Positions 53,475-62,198 are shown, numbered from the stretch's first letter. The stretch is DNA of 64,000 nucleotides from Pseudomonadota bacterium (GCA_018241425.1 JAFEDU010000002.1:806001-870000); one strand, 5' to 3'. Notes: generated by a model not told the origin, from the sequence alone. Numbers and translations are program-made.

Positions 53475-54219
53475 CGGCTACATGGGTGAGGGTATCCGCC
53501 GGCTCGGCGCGACCGCGATCTTCCTCGGGCGGCTCGCGCTGCAGTGCGTGCCGGCCTGCGCCAGGCCGCGCCTGATCGTCGCGCAGATCTACAACACCGG
53601 CGCGCGCTCGCTGATCATCATCATGCTCTCGGGCCTGTTCGTGGGCATGGTGCTGGGGCTTCAGGGCTACGACCTCCTGCGGCGCTTCGGCTCCGAGGAC
53701 GTGCTCGGCACCGCCGCGGCCTTAGGACTCCTGCGTGAGCTCGGGCCGGTGATCACGGCGCTCTTGTTCGCCGGCCGCGCCGGCACCGCGCTCACCTCCG
53801 AGATCGGGCTCATGCGCGCCACCGACCAGCTCACCGCCATGGAGATCATGGCGGTGGATCCGCTGCGCTACGTGGCCGCCCCGCGCTTCCTCGGCGCCAT
53901 CATCGCCGTCCCCCTCCTGACGGCGATCTTCGCGATCGTGGGCCTCTTTGGTGCGCAGCTGATCGGCGTGCAGCTCATGGGCATCGACCCCGGAGCGTTC
54001 TGGTCGCAGACCCAGGATGCGGTCGAGCTGCGCGACGTGCGCGAGGGCCTCACCAAGAGCCTGGTGTTCGGCATTGCCTGCGCGCTGGTGGCGGTGTACG
54101 AGGGCTACAACAGCGAGCCCACCGCCGCAGGCGTCGGGCTTGCAACCACCCGCACGGTGGTCGCATCGTCGGTGCTGATCCTGCTCCTGGATTACGTAAT
54201 CACCGCGGCCTTCCTGTAA
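53467..54219 (+). CDS. mlaE: Phospholipid ABC transporter permease MlaE
   Basis: A 250-residue inner-membrane permease with about five hydrophobic helices. LRELGPVITALLFAGRAGTA and EIGLMRATDQLTAMEIMAV are the conserved core, and IACALVAVYEGYNSEPTAAG lies near the end. It partners MlaF. Start overlaps mlaF. Confidence 0.95.
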   Translation: MTNGYMGEGIRRLGATAIFLGRLALQCVPACARPRLIVAQIYNTGARSLIIIMLSGLFVGMVLGLQGYDLLRRFGSEDVLGTAAALGLLRELGPVITALLFAGRAGTALTSEIGLMRATDQLTAMEIMAVDPLRYVAAPRFLGAIIAVPLLTAIFAIVGLFGAQLIGVQLMGIDPGAFWSQTQDAVELRDVREGLTKSLVFGIACALVAVYEGYNSEPTAAGVGLATTRTVVASSVLILLLDYVITAAFL

Positions 54220-54239
54220 ACCTCAAGGAACCTATTGCC

Positions 54240-54767
54240 ATGCGTGCCAATCGAACACTGGAGATCGGAACGGGACTGTTCGTGCTCCTCGGGTTCGCGG
54301 CGCTCTTGTTCCTGACCACGCAGCTGCCCTCGAGCGGGCTGCGCCTCAGCGGCAAGAAGCAGGGCTACACGGTGCGCGCGGAGTTCGACAACATCGGCGA
54401 TCTGAAGGTGGGCTCCCCCGTGGCCATGTCCGGGGTGCGCGTCGGCGAGGTCACCGGCATCGCGCTCGACGGCCACAGCTACAAGGCGGTGGTCACCATG
54501 CGCTTTGACAACCAGTACAACCAGATCCCGGACGACAGCTTCGCGGCCATCCAGACGCAGGGGCTGCTCGGCGGCAAGTACATTGGCCTCAGCCCCGGCG
54601 GCGATGACCAGTTCCTGAAGAACGGCTCCACCATCGACCAGACGCAGTCGGCGATCGTGCTCGAGAGCCTGATCAACAAGTTCTTCGCCAACTACTCGAG
54701 CAGCAAGAGCGCCGACAGCGGCGCTGCGGCTGCGGACACCCAGAGCAAATCGGAGTCGAAGAAATGA
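54240..54767 (+). CDS. mlaD: Phospholipid-binding MCE protein MlaD
   Basis: A 175-residue protein with one N-terminal transmembrane helix (GLFVLLGFAALLFLTT) and an MCE domain (YTVRAEFDNIGDLKVGSPV, VRVGEVTGIALDG, TQGLLGGKYIGLSPG). It forms the periplasmic hexameric ring above MlaE. A Ser/Ala-rich C-terminal tail follows. Overlaps mlaC by four bases. Confidence 0.95.
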   Translation: MRANRTLEIGTGLFVLLGFAALLFLTTQLPSSGLRLSGKKQGYTVRAEFDNIGDLKVGSPVAMSGVRVGEVTGIALDGHSYKAVVTMRFDNQYNQIPDDSFAAIQTQGLLGGKYIGLSPGGDDQFLKNGSTIDQTQSAIVLESLINKFFANYSSSKSADSGAAAADTQSKSESKK

Positions 54768-55399
54768 GATACCTCGCACTTCTGGCAACCCTGTGCCTCG
54801 GCGCCGGCGTGGCCCTCGCGCAGAGCCCGCCCGCCACCGGCGACGACCCGAGCACGGTGGTGCAGAACGCCGCCCAGGGCATGCTGACCGCGCTCGACAA
54901 GGACCGCGACGGCTACCGCAAGGAACCGGCCAGGGTCTCGCAGCTGGTGAACACCTACCTGCTGCCGCACTTCGACACCGACTTCGCGGCGAAGCTGGTG
55001 CTGGGCGTACACTGGCGCGATGCCAGCCCCGAGCAGCGCAAGCAGTTCGTGGACGCCTTCTACCACTCGCTCCTGTCCAACTACGGCTCGGCGCTGACCG
55101 AGTTCACCGCCGATCGGCTGAAGATCTACCCGACCAAGGTCGAGGCGGATGCGCCGCGCGCCACGGTGCGCACCGAGGTCAAGCGCGACAACGGCGACCG
55201 GGTCTCGGTGAACTACTACATGCGCCGCACGCCGGAAGGCTGGAAGGCGTGGGACGTCGTGATCGACGGCATCTCCTACGTGAACAGCTACCGCGAGGAC
55301 TTCGGTCCCCAGATCGAGAGCCAGGGGCTCGATGCGGTGATCAAGCGGCTGAACGCCGGCGAGAAGCCGGAGTCGCTCGCCAAGCCCCCGACCAAGTAG
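54764..55399 (+). CDS. mlaC: Periplasmic phospholipid carrier MlaC
   Basis: A 211-residue secreted protein with signal peptide MRYLALLATLCLGAGVALAQ. The Ttg2 domain shows LLPHFDTDFAAKLVLGVHW, FVDAFYHSLLSNYGSAL and GWKAWDVVIDGISYVNSYR. It shuttles phospholipid between MlaA in the outer membrane and MlaFEDB. ATG overlaps the mlaD stop. Confidence 0.95.
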   Translation: MRYLALLATLCLGAGVALAQSPPATGDDPSTVVQNAAQGMLTALDKDRDGYRKEPARVSQLVNTYLLPHFDTDFAAKLVLGVHWRDASPEQRKQFVDAFYHSLLSNYGSALTEFTADRLKIYPTKVEADAPRATVRTEVKRDNGDRVSVNYYMRRTPEGWKAWDVVIDGISYVNSYREDFGPQIESQGLDAVIKRLNAGEKPESLAKPPTK

Positions 55400-55402
55400 C
55401 CC

Positions 55403-55711
55403 GTGCCGGCGACGTTCGAACTGCAGGACCTGGGCGGCGGCGCGCTGCGCGCGCAGGGACCGCTCACGTTCGCGAGCGCGCGTGCGGCACGCGCGGCGGG
55501 GCTGGCGGCGCTTGCCTGCGGGCCGGCCGCCGTGAAGGTGGACCTGAAGGACGTGGCCCCGGCCGACAGTGCAGGCCTTGCGGTGCTCCTGGACCTGCTC
55601 GGCCAGGCGCGCCAGAACGGCGCGCACCTGACGTTCGCGAACATCCCGTCAGGTCTTGCCGCGCTCGCCCGCATCAGCGAGATCGAGGAGCTCCTGGAGC
55701 GCGGCGTCTAG
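55403..55711 (+). CDS. mlaB: STAS-domain protein MlaB
   Basis: A 102-residue STAS protein. KVDLKDVAPADSAGLAVLLD carries the conserved Asp-Ser of STAS domains. MlaB binds MlaF and stabilises the transporter. GTG start three bases after mlaC. Last gene of the operon, converging with mlaA at six bases. Confidence 0.9.
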   Translation: MPATFELQDLGGGALRAQGPLTFASARAARAAGLAALACGPAAVKVDLKDVAPADSAGLAVLLDLLGQARQNGAHLTFANIPSGLAALARISEIEELLERGV

Positions 55712-55717
55712 GCCGTC

Positions 55718-56515
55718 TTACTTCGGCGGCGTGCCCGCGGGCGGCGCCGGCTTCGGGGGCGGCGGCGCATCATCCTGCGAGGCTTCCTCGAACAACTTGC
55801 GCTCGCGCTCGTCTTCCTCGCTCGAGCGCGCCCCGCCGTTCACCTTGAAGTCGCGGTTCTGCAGGTACACGTTGCGCGTCAGCGCGTACGGGTCGTAGGC
55901 ACTGTCGACCGTGGGATCCAGCGGCAAGAGGTCGACGCGGGCATTGACGATGCCGACCGCCCACAGCGGGTACTCCCACCAGGGGTTCTTGATGAAGTAG
56001 CGCGGGTCGGCAAAGTACTCGGGGAGCTTGCCGAAGGCGTCGCGGACGTCGGAGGGACCGAAGAAGGGCAGCACGACGTACGGCCCGGTCTTCATGCCCC
56101 ACTTGCCGAAGGTCTGCCCGAAGTCCCGGTCGTTGCGGTCCAGGCCCGCCGCAGAGGCCGGGTCGAACAGGCCGCCGATCCCGAGGGTGCTGTTCAGGAG
56201 CAGCCGCGCCGTGTCGTTGCCGAAGGCCCGCATCTGGCCCTGCAGCAGGTCGTTGATCATGACCTTGGGGTAGGCGAGGTTGGTGAGGAAGTTGCTGACC
56301 CCGGTCTGCGCAAACTGCGGCAGGGTGCGGTGGTAGCCGCGGGCGATGGGCCGCAGCACGGCGTGATCGAGCGCGGTGTTGAACTTCCACGTGCCGCGGT
56401 TCATGCGCTCCCAGGGGTCCCGCGGGCTGCGCGTGCTGCCCGGCGGCAGCGTGGCGCAACCGCCCAGGTACAGGAGTGCAAGCCCCAGCAGGCAGATCCG
56501 CGTGGTCGTTCGCAT
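55718..56515 (-). CDS. mlaA: Outer-membrane lipoprotein MlaA (VacJ)
   Basis: A 265-residue lipoprotein with lipobox LYLGGC (Cys20). PWERMNRGTWKFNTALDHA, the TLGIGGLFDPASAAGL segment and FGKWGMKTGPYVVLPFFGPS are family signatures. It removes misplaced phospholipid from the outer leaflet with MlaC. An extended -10 (TGTTACAAT) lies at 56555-56547, so ATG 56515, not 56548, is the start. It converges on mlaB rather than lying in the operon. The C-terminus is Pro-rich. Confidence 0.95.
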   Translation of the reverse strand: MRTTTRICLLGLALLYLGGCATLPPGSTRSPRDPWERMNRGTWKFNTALDHAVLRPIARGYHRTLPQFAQTGVSNFLTNLAYPKVMINDLLQGQMRAFGNDTARLLLNSTLGIGGLFDPASAAGLDRNDRDFGQTFGKWGMKTGPYVVLPFFGPSDVRDAFGKLPEYFADPRYFIKNPWWEYPLWAVGIVNARVDLLPLDPTVDSAYDPYALTRNVYLQNRDFKVNGGARSSEEDERERKLFEEASQDDAPPPPKPAPPAGTPPK

Positions 56516-56546
56516 AGGCTCGGATGGGCAGTCAGGACAGGGCGGC

Positions 56547-56555
56547 ATTGTAACA
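56547..56555 (-). promoter_or_regulatory. Extended -10 promoter of mlaA
   Basis: Minus-strand TGTTACAAT (TGn plus TACAAT) lies 31 bases before the mlaA ATG. No matching -35 is evident, as expected for extended -10 promoters. Confidence 0.5.
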
Positions 56556-56607
56556 GCCGCCGCTGCGCCCCCCGGATCGCTCCAACGGGCGATGGCGTCC
56601 GGCCGGC

Positions 56608-58155
56608 TCAGCCGCCGCGCCGGCCGCCCTGCTGGCCCTGGCCCTGCTGCGGGTCGCCGCCGTCGGAGAGGGCGCGCTTGCGCTGGGACATGAGGAAGTC
56701 GCGCACCTCGTCGAGGCGCGCCTGGAAGCGCTGGCGCTGGATCTGGGAGATGTTGGGCGAGGCGAGCGCCAGCTGGTACTGCTGGGCGGCGAGGTTCAGG
56801 TCCCCACCGGCGATCTGGTACTCGCCCATGTAGTAGTAGGCATCGCCCGCATCGCCGGCGGCGCTGGCGGCCAGCGCCGTGAGGCGGATCTGGTCCGGCG
56901 TCGGCGGCACGTTGTTGAACAGGTCGAGCAGCATGTTGTGCGCGTCCGCCGCGCGGCCGACCGCCATCAGCTCCTGCGCATAGCGCACCGTGACCGGCAC
57001 GTTGCGCGGAAAGAGCTCCTCGGAGCGCGCGAAGATCTCCAGGGACTCTTTCGTGTGCCCCGCCTTCGCCTGCGCCTCGGCGAGCGCGATGTGCAGGAGC
57101 GTGACGGTCTCGTGCTGCTGCACCAGCGGGGTCAGGACCTTCACGGCGTCCTCGCCGCGGTTGTGCTGGGTGAGCGCGAGCGCGTAGGCGTAGCGGTCGG
57201 CAAGGTCCGCCGTGCCCTTCTTGATCTTGCGCTCGTACTGGCCGATGAGGTCGACGTCGGCGCTGGTGGAGAGAACCCGCACGCGCTCGCGGATGAGCTC
57301 GTAGCTCACCGAATCCTTCTCGGTGCGCGGCGGGAACTGGGCGGCGCGCGCGCGGGCCTCGGCGATGCGGTCGGTGGTCACCGGGTGGTCGACCAGCATC
57401 GCGGGGATGTAGGTCATGGTGAGCCCCTCGTGGCGCCCCATGGTCTCGAAGAAGTTCCCCATGGCGTTGGTGTCGAAGCCGGCGCCGGCGAGGTAACCGA
57501 TGCCCACGCGGTCGGCCTCGGCCTCGTTGTCGCGGGTGAAGTTGATCTGTTGCTGCATCGCCAGTCCCTGGGCGGCGACGATGCCGCCCTCGAGCGCCTG
57601 GCCGCCGCCGGCGGCGCCGAGCAGGATCGCCGCCAGCATCGCCGCCGCGGTGGTGAGCGCCTGCTGGCTCTGGTTGCGGATCTGGCGCGCGATGTGGTGC
57701 TGGGTGACGTGCGCGATTTCGTGCGCCATCACGCTCGCGAGCTCCGACTCGTTGGAGGTCGCGAGGATCAGCCCCTGGTGGATGAAGATGTAGCCACCGG
57801 GAACGGCGAACGCGTTGATGCTGTCGTCCTTGATGACGTAGAAGTGGAAGTCGCGCCCGCCGTCGGCGCTCTGCGAGGCCAGCCGCTGGCCCAGGGTCTG
57901 CAGGTAGTCGGTGATCTCCGGGTCCTCGAACAGCGCGTTCTGGTCGCGCAGCTCCCGCTGCACCATCGCCCCCAGCTGGAACTCCTCGTTCTTGGAGATG
58001 AGGGTCTCGGTCGGGCTGCCCAGATCGGGCAGGTCCGAACCGGAGGCCGGCGCGTTGAGCAGCACCGGGCGCGGCGCCTTCGCCTCGTCGTCGGCGAAGG
58101 CCGTGCCGGTGAGGACGAGGAGGGCGGTGGCGAAAAATACGGTGAGGCGGCGCAT
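56608..58155 (-). CDS. bepA: M48-family metalloprotease, BepA-like with TPR repeats
   Basis: A 515-residue periplasmic zinc protease with signal peptide (about 1-21, ending GTAFA). The active site is VMAHEIAHVTQHH (HExxH), with the third ligand Glu in DNEAEADRVGIGYL. The C-terminal half is TPR-like (SYELIRERVR to QYQLALASPN). BepA/YfgC guards outer-membrane assembly by cutting stalled LptD or BamA clients. A Gln/Gly-rich tail ends it. A 16-bp palindrome lies upstream. Confidence 0.9.
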   Translation of the reverse strand: MRRLTVFFATALLVLTGTAFADDEAKAPRPVLLNAPASGSDLPDLGSPTETLISKNEEFQLGAMVQRELRDQNALFEDPEITDYLQTLGQRLASQSADGGRDFHFYVIKDDSINAFAVPGGYIFIHQGLILATSNESELASVMAHEIAHVTQHHIARQIRNQSQQALTTAAAMLAAILLGAAGGGQALEGGIVAAQGLAMQQQINFTRDNEAEADRVGIGYLAGAGFDTNAMGNFFETMGRHEGLTMTYIPAMLVDHPVTTDRIAEARARAAQFPPRTEKDSVSYELIRERVRVLSTSADVDLIGQYERKIKKGTADLADRYAYALALTQHNRGEDAVKVLTPLVQQHETVTLLHIALAEAQAKAGHTKESLEIFARSEELFPRNVPVTVRYAQELMAVGRAADAHNMLLDLFNNVPPTPDQIRLTALAASAAGDAGDAYYYMGEYQIAGGDLNLAAQQYQLALASPNISQIQRQRFQARLDEVRDFLMSQRKRALSDGGDPQQGQGQQGGRRGG

Positions 58156-58204
58156 GGTGGAGGTAAGACCGCCGCGGGCGGCGGCAAGTTTCCGTGGGAT
58201 TACA

Positions 58205-58220
58205 GACGCTTACAAGCGTC
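58205..58220. repeat. 16-bp palindrome between phoH and bepA
   Basis: GACGCTT-AC-AAGCGTC is perfectly symmetrical with a 2-base spacer. It lies 33 bases beyond the phoH stop and 50 bases before bepA, both on the minus strand. There is no T-run, so an operator of bepA is as likely as a terminator of phoH. Confidence 0.4.
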
Positions 58221-58252
58221 GCACGCGGGCGTGGACCCTAAGATTACACCAC

Positions 58253-59728
58253 CTAGAGGGTGTCGGAGGCGAAGTCCGCGAGCCGTGAGCGCTCCCCCCG
58301 CACCAGGGTGATGTGGCCCGAGTGCGGCCAGCCGCGGAAGCGGTTCACCGCATAGGTCAGGCCCGAGGTCATCTCCGTGAGGTAGGGGGTGTCGATCTGC
58401 GCGATGTTCCCGAGGCAGGCGAGCTTGGTGCCGGGACCTGCGCGCGTGATGAGCGCCTTCATCTGCTTGGGCGTGAGGTTCTGGGCCTCGTCCAGGATCA
58501 GGAAGCGGTTGAGGAAGGTGCGGCCGCGCATGAAGTTGAGCGAGCGGATCTTGATGCGGTTGCGCAGGAGGTCGTTGGTGGCGGCGCGGCCCCAGTTGCC
58601 GCCCTCCTGGCTGCCGGTGAGCACCTCGAGGTTGTCCATGAGGGCGCCCATCCAGGGCTCCATCTTCTCCTCCTCGGTGCCGGGCAGGAACCCGATGTCC
58701 TCGCCCAGCGGGATCGTCACGCGCGTCATGATGATCTCGGCGAAGCGGTTGGTCTCGAGCGTCTGCATGAGCCCTGCGGCGAGGGCGAGCAGCGTCTTGC
58801 CAGTGCCGGCAGGTCCCAGCACCGTCACGAAGTCGATCTCCGGGTCCATGAGCAGGTTGAGCGCGAAGTTCTGCTCGCGGTTGCGCGCCGTGATGCCCCA
58901 GACGCTGTGGCGCTCGTTGCGGTAGTCGCGCAAGAGCTCGATCGTGGCGGTGTCGCCCGAGATCCTGCGCACGATCCCCTCGATGCCCTCCGGGGTGTCC
59001 TCGAACAGGCCCTGGTTGGGCTGCCACTCGCGCACCGCGGGGCCGGACAGCTCGTAGAAGGTGCGCTCGGCCTCCTTCCAGGAGCGCATGTCCTTGCTGT
59101 GGCTCTCCCAGAAGTCCCTCGGGAGCGCGGCCATGCCGCTGTAGAGGACGTCGGCGTCCTCGAGCGTCTTGTCGCTGTAGTAGTCCTCGGCGTGCACGCC
59201 CAGGACCGCCGCCTTGATGCGCAGGTTGATGTCCTTGGACACCAGGATCACGCGCGAGTCCTTCAGCTCGTTCTGCAGCGCGAGCGTCTGGGCGAGGATG
59301 GCGTTGTCGCCGCCGGCGCCGGGCAGCCCTTCCGGCAGCGTGCTCGCCAGCTGGCGCGTCTGGAAATACAGGCGCCCGGTGGAGGGCTTCTTGCCGTGGT
59401 TGCCCGAGTAGCCCGAGGGCAGCTGCAGGCCGCGGGCGATCTGCTCGTGGGTGGCATCGCGCATCATGTCATCGAGGAAGCGGCTCACCTGGCGCACGTT
59501 GCGCGAGGCCTCCGACAGACCCTTCTTGTGGGCATCGAGTTCCTCGAGCACGATCATCGGCAGGTAGACGTCGTGTTCCTCGAAGCGGAATATCGCGGCC
59601 GGATCGTGCATGAGCACGTTCGTGTCGAGGACGAACAGCCGCCGCCCGGCGCGTGAGCGCCCCTTCAGTTCGCGTGCTTCGCCCAAGGCTGCCGTCGGAC
59701 CGGGTTCATAGACGCTGCGCTGCTTCAA
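58253..59728 (-). CDS. phoH: PIN-domain PhoH-family ATPase/ribonuclease
   Basis: A 491-residue protein. The N-terminal PIN nuclease domain starts LFVLDTNVLMHDP, with acidic metal ligands and VLEELDAHKKG. The C-terminal PhoH ATPase has Walker A GPAGTGKTLLA and Walker B LILDEAQNLT. The PhoH2 type is linked to RNA unwinding and degradation. TTG 59728 is preferred because GGAGG lies six bases before it; ATG 59743 is the alternative. Either overlaps the bcp end, so the two are coupled. Confidence 0.93.
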   Translation of the reverse strand: MKQRSVYEPGPTAALGEARELKGRSRAGRRLFVLDTNVLMHDPAAIFRFEEHDVYLPMIVLEELDAHKKGLSEASRNVRQVSRFLDDMMRDATHEQIARGLQLPSGYSGNHGKKPSTGRLYFQTRQLASTLPEGLPGAGGDNAILAQTLALQNELKDSRVILVSKDINLRIKAAVLGVHAEDYYSDKTLEDADVLYSGMAALPRDFWESHSKDMRSWKEAERTFYELSGPAVREWQPNQGLFEDTPEGIEGIVRRISGDTATIELLRDYRNERHSVWGITARNREQNFALNLLMDPEIDFVTVLGPAGTGKTLLALAAGLMQTLETNRFAEIIMTRVTIPLGEDIGFLPGTEEEKMEPWMGALMDNLEVLTGSQEGGNWGRAATNDLLRNRIKIRSLNFMRGRTFLNRFLILDEAQNLTPKQMKALITRAGPGTKLACLGNIAQIDTPYLTEMTSGLTYAVNRFRGWPHSGHITLVRGERSRLADFASDTL

Positions 59729-60173
59729 GTACTGCCTCCGCATGACCTGGCACTTTGACGTTGCGCCATTCCTGGACCAGGCGGCCGGTGCCGTCGATCA
59801 GGAACGTGCTGCGCTCGATCCCCATGTACTTTCTGCCGTAAAGGCTTTTCTGTTTGATGACATCAAACAGCTTGCAGACTTTCTCCTCCGTGTCCGCCAG
59901 CAGCGGGAAGGGGAGCGCTTCCTTGGCCGTGAACTTGTCGTGCGAGGCCACCGAGTCGCGCGAGATCCCGACGATCTCGGTGCCGGCCTTGCGGAACGCC
60001 TTGGCGAGATCGCGGAAGTCCTGGGATTCGCGCGTGCACCCGGAGGTCATGTCCTTCGGGTAGAAGTAGATCACGAGGTTCCTGCCCGCCGCGTCCTTGA
60101 GGCTCCAGGTAGCGCCGCCGGAGGCGGGTAATGAGAATTGCGGCACCTTCAGGCCGGGCTTGAGTGTCGGCAT
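59706..60173 (-). CDS. bcp: Thioredoxin-dependent peroxiredoxin Bcp (PrxQ type)
   Basis: A 155-residue peroxiredoxin reducing H2O2 and organic peroxides. The peroxidatic Cys is C46 in PKDMTSGCTRESQDF. The usual resolving Cys five residues later is Gln, so this is not a Cys-x4-Cys enzyme; the only other visible Cys is C100, matching a non-essential Cys of E. coli Bcp. It would act as a 1-Cys type. Upstream of phoH and eight bases after gcvR. Confidence 0.94.
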   Translation of the reverse strand: MPTLKPGLKVPQFSLPASGGATWSLKDAAGRNLVIYFYPKDMTSGCTRESQDFRDLAKAFRKAGTEIVGISRDSVASHDKFTAKEALPFPLLADTEEKVCKLFDVIKQKSLYGRKYMGIERSTFLIDGTGRLVQEWRNVKVPGHAEAVLEAAQRL

Positions 60174-60181
60174 CTCGACTT

Positions 60182-60712
60182 TCAGGATTTTACCGGTTCG
60201 AGGATGGCATCCAGGTTCAGCGAATCGCAGAACTCCATGAACTCTTCGCGCAGGTGCGCCACGTGGATGCGGCTGGGCACGTTCACGATCATCTGCACGG
60301 CGAACATCGGTGCGCCGGTGTGGGCGGCCGGGTAGCTGCGCGTGGAGACTTCCGCGATGTCGATGCCGCGGGTGGCGAAGAAGCCGGACAGACCCGAGAC
60401 GATGCCGCTCTGGTCGAGGCAGACCACGTCGATCGAGTACGGCAGCATGTCGGTGCGTGCCGTGCGCGGCTCGGTGCGCTTCAGGTGGATGCTGAGGTTG
60501 CTGGTCTCGGCGAGGCGCTTGAGCTCGGTTTCGAGCTTGGCGAGCGCGTGCCAGTTGCCCGCCACCAGCAGCAGCATCGCGAACTCCGTCCCGAGGCTCG
60601 CCATGCGGCTTTCGCTGATGTTGCCGCCGGACTCGCTGATGACCCGGGTCAGCTCGTGAACCATGCCGGTGCGGTCGCTGCCGATCGCCGAGACGGCCAG
60701 GTGCTGCTTCAT
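60182..60712 (-). CDS. gcvR: Double ACT-domain protein, GcvR-like
   Basis: A 176-residue protein of two ACT domains (about 1-85 and 92-176). VSAIGSDRTGMVHELTRVI and IDVVCLDQSGIVSGLSGFFA are the ligand-binding starts of each. GcvR antagonises the glycine-cleavage activator GcvA and responds to glycine. ATG 60712 is the family start. Divergent from dapA, the order seen in many gammaproteobacteria. First gene of gcvR-bcp-phoH. Confidence 0.92.
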   Translation of the reverse strand: MKQHLAVSAIGSDRTGMVHELTRVISESGGNISESRMASLGTEFAMLLLVAGNWHALAKLETELKRLAETSNLSIHLKRTEPRTARTDMLPYSIDVVCLDQSGIVSGLSGFFATRGIDIAEVSTRSYPAAHTGAPMFAVQMIVNVPSRIHVAHLREEFMEFCDSLNLDAILEPVKS

Positions 60713-60816
60713 CTGTAGGTTGGTGTTCGTCGGCTTCGGGTCCTTTTGACGAGGAGGAGTGTACCCCGGCAGGCGCGGGGCGTGCGACCTTTCATGCCGC
60801 GGCACGGCTCGAGCTC

Positions 60817-60845
60817 TTGCCCGTGTGGCAGCGTGCTCGTACCAT
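60817..60845 (+). promoter_or_regulatory. Sigma-70 promoter of dapA
   Basis: TTGCCC (60817-60822) and TACCAT (60840-60845) are separated by 17 bases; transcription should start near 60852, about 30 bases before the dapA ATG. Confidence 0.6.
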
Positions 60846-60883
60846 CGGGCGCTTCCCCCGCGAGCGCATCCGTCACCATCCTG

Positions 60884-61762
60884 ATGTTCACCGGCAGCCT
60901 GGTAGCCATCGTCACGCCGATGCGCCCCGACGGGTCGCTCGACCTCGATTCCTGGGATGCGCTGCTGGAGTGGCACGCGCACAGCGGCACGAGCGGCATC
61001 GTGGTCGGCGGCACCACCGGTGAGTCCCCGACGCTGAGCGATGCGGAGCTCGCCGAGCTCACGCGCCGCGCATGCGTGCGCGCGCGCGGACGCATGGCCG
61101 TGATCGCCGGTGCCGGCACCTCGAGCACCGCGGCCACCGTGGCGCGCGTGCGCTGGCTGTGCGAGCTGCCCATCGACGGGCTGCTCTTGGTGACGCCCGC
61201 CTACAACCGCCCCTCGCAGGAGGGGCTGTACCAGCATTTCGCGGCCGCCGCGGCGGCGGCGGCGCGGCCGATCGTGCTCTACAACGTGCCCTCGCGCACC
61301 GCGGTGGACATGAAGCCCGCCACGGTGGCACGGCTGGCCGGCGTGCCCGGGATCGTGGGGCTGAAGGAAGCCGTCCCGGAACCCGCGCGCGTGCGCGAGC
61401 TGTGCGCGCAGCTGCCCGCATCCTTCGTGGTGCTGTCGGGCGACGACGCCACCGCCCGCGTCGCCATGGCCGCAGGCGCGCGCGGGGTGATCTCGGTGAC
61501 GGCGAACGTTGTGCCGCAGGCGATGTCACAGATGGTGGCGGCCGCGCAGGGCGGGGACCGCGAGCGCGCCGGGATGCTGGACGCGCCGCTCGCCGGCCTG
61601 CACCGCGACCTGTTCGTCGAGGCCAACCCGATACCGGTGAAATGGCTGCTCGCGCGGATGGGGCGCATACCGCCTGGTATAAGATTGCCGCTCACGCCGC
61701 TGGGCGAGTCCTTCGGGGGTGCCGTCCTGGCCTCCGCACGGGCCGCCGGGATCGCGGTCTAG
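60884..61762 (+). CDS. dapA: 4-hydroxy-tetrahydrodipicolinate synthase
   Basis: A 292-residue class I aldolase condensing pyruvate with aspartate semialdehyde, the first step of lysine and diaminopimelate synthesis. GGTTGESPTLS, the Tyr in VLYNVPSRTAVDM and the Schiff-base Lys in GIVGLKEAVPE are intact. The length equals that of the E. coli enzyme. ATG 60884 is the family start (FTGSLVAIVTPM). A short lipoprotein gene follows, the position where E. coli has bamC. Confidence 0.98.
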   Translation: MFTGSLVAIVTPMRPDGSLDLDSWDALLEWHAHSGTSGIVVGGTTGESPTLSDAELAELTRRACVRARGRMAVIAGAGTSSTAATVARVRWLCELPIDGLLLVTPAYNRPSQEGLYQHFAAAAAAAARPIVLYNVPSRTAVDMKPATVARLAGVPGIVGLKEAVPEPARVRELCAQLPASFVVLSGDDATARVAMAAGARGVISVTANVVPQAMSQMVAAAQGGDRERAGMLDAPLAGLHRDLFVEANPIPVKWLLARMGRIPPGIRLPLTPLGESFGGAVLASARAAGIAV

Positions 61763-61830
61763 GCCCGCAAGGGCGGCGCAGCGCGGCCGGCATGGGAAGG
61801 CGGCCGGCTCACTCCTGAGGTATGTCGAGT

Positions 61831-62124
61831 ATGAGGAAGTTTCTGGCCGTTCTCGGCCTTGGCGTCGTGTTGGCAACGACCGGGGGCTGCAAGACCCTCA
61901 GGGGCGCCTACAGCTGTCACAAGCCGCAGGCCTACCAGACCGCCAAGAGCGTGCCGCCCCTGAAGATCCCGGAGGGTCTGGACGCCCCGGACACGGCCAA
62001 CGCCCTGAAGATGCCGGTGCTCAACGAGCCGGCCCCGCCCCCCCGGGGCCCGAAGGACCCCTGCCTCGACCAGCCCCCGCCGTTCAAGGTGCCCAAACCC
62101 GTGACCCCGACCCCCCAAGCCTAG
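61831..62124 (+). CDS. Small lipoprotein, possibly a minimal BamC-like protein
   Basis: A 97-residue lipoprotein with lipobox ATTGGC (Cys20). The mature part is short, Pro-rich and without a fold signature. AYQTAKSVPPLKIPEGLDA resembles in pattern (Tyr, Ala, Leu-x-x-Pro, Gly-Leu) the unstructured N-terminal region of BamC that binds BamD, and the gene follows dapA where bamC lies in E. coli. The two helix-grip domains of BamC are absent. I prefer ATG 61831 (GAGG ten bases before) over 61822. The BamC link is inference. Confidence 0.7.
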   Translation: MRKFLAVLGLGVVLATTGGCKTLRGAYSCHKPQAYQTAKSVPPLKIPEGLDAPDTANALKMPVLNEPAPPPRGPKDPCLDQPPPFKVPKPVTPTPQA

Positions 62125-62143
62125 GGCCTGCGAGGGTTTCACA

Positions 62144-62180
62144 GGCGGCCGCGGCCGTCCGGCGCGCCCGTGCGGCCGCC
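62144..62180 (+). terminator. Inverted repeat after the dapA-lipoprotein unit
   Basis: GGCGGCCGC and GCGGCCGCC pair perfectly over 9 bp with a 19-base loop, 19 bases after the lipoprotein stop. No T-run; a Rho-independent terminator is possible. Confidence 0.4.
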
Positions 62181-62192
62181 CGGCGCATGCTT

Positions 62193-62198
62193 TATCAT
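62193..62198 (+). promoter_or_regulatory. -10 box of the tRNA-Ser gene
   Basis: TATCAT followed by CCGCGCCCCCC lies 73 bases before the tRNA. The GC-rich discriminator resembles those of the rpsF and rpsP promoters. The -35 is poor. Confidence 0.4.
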
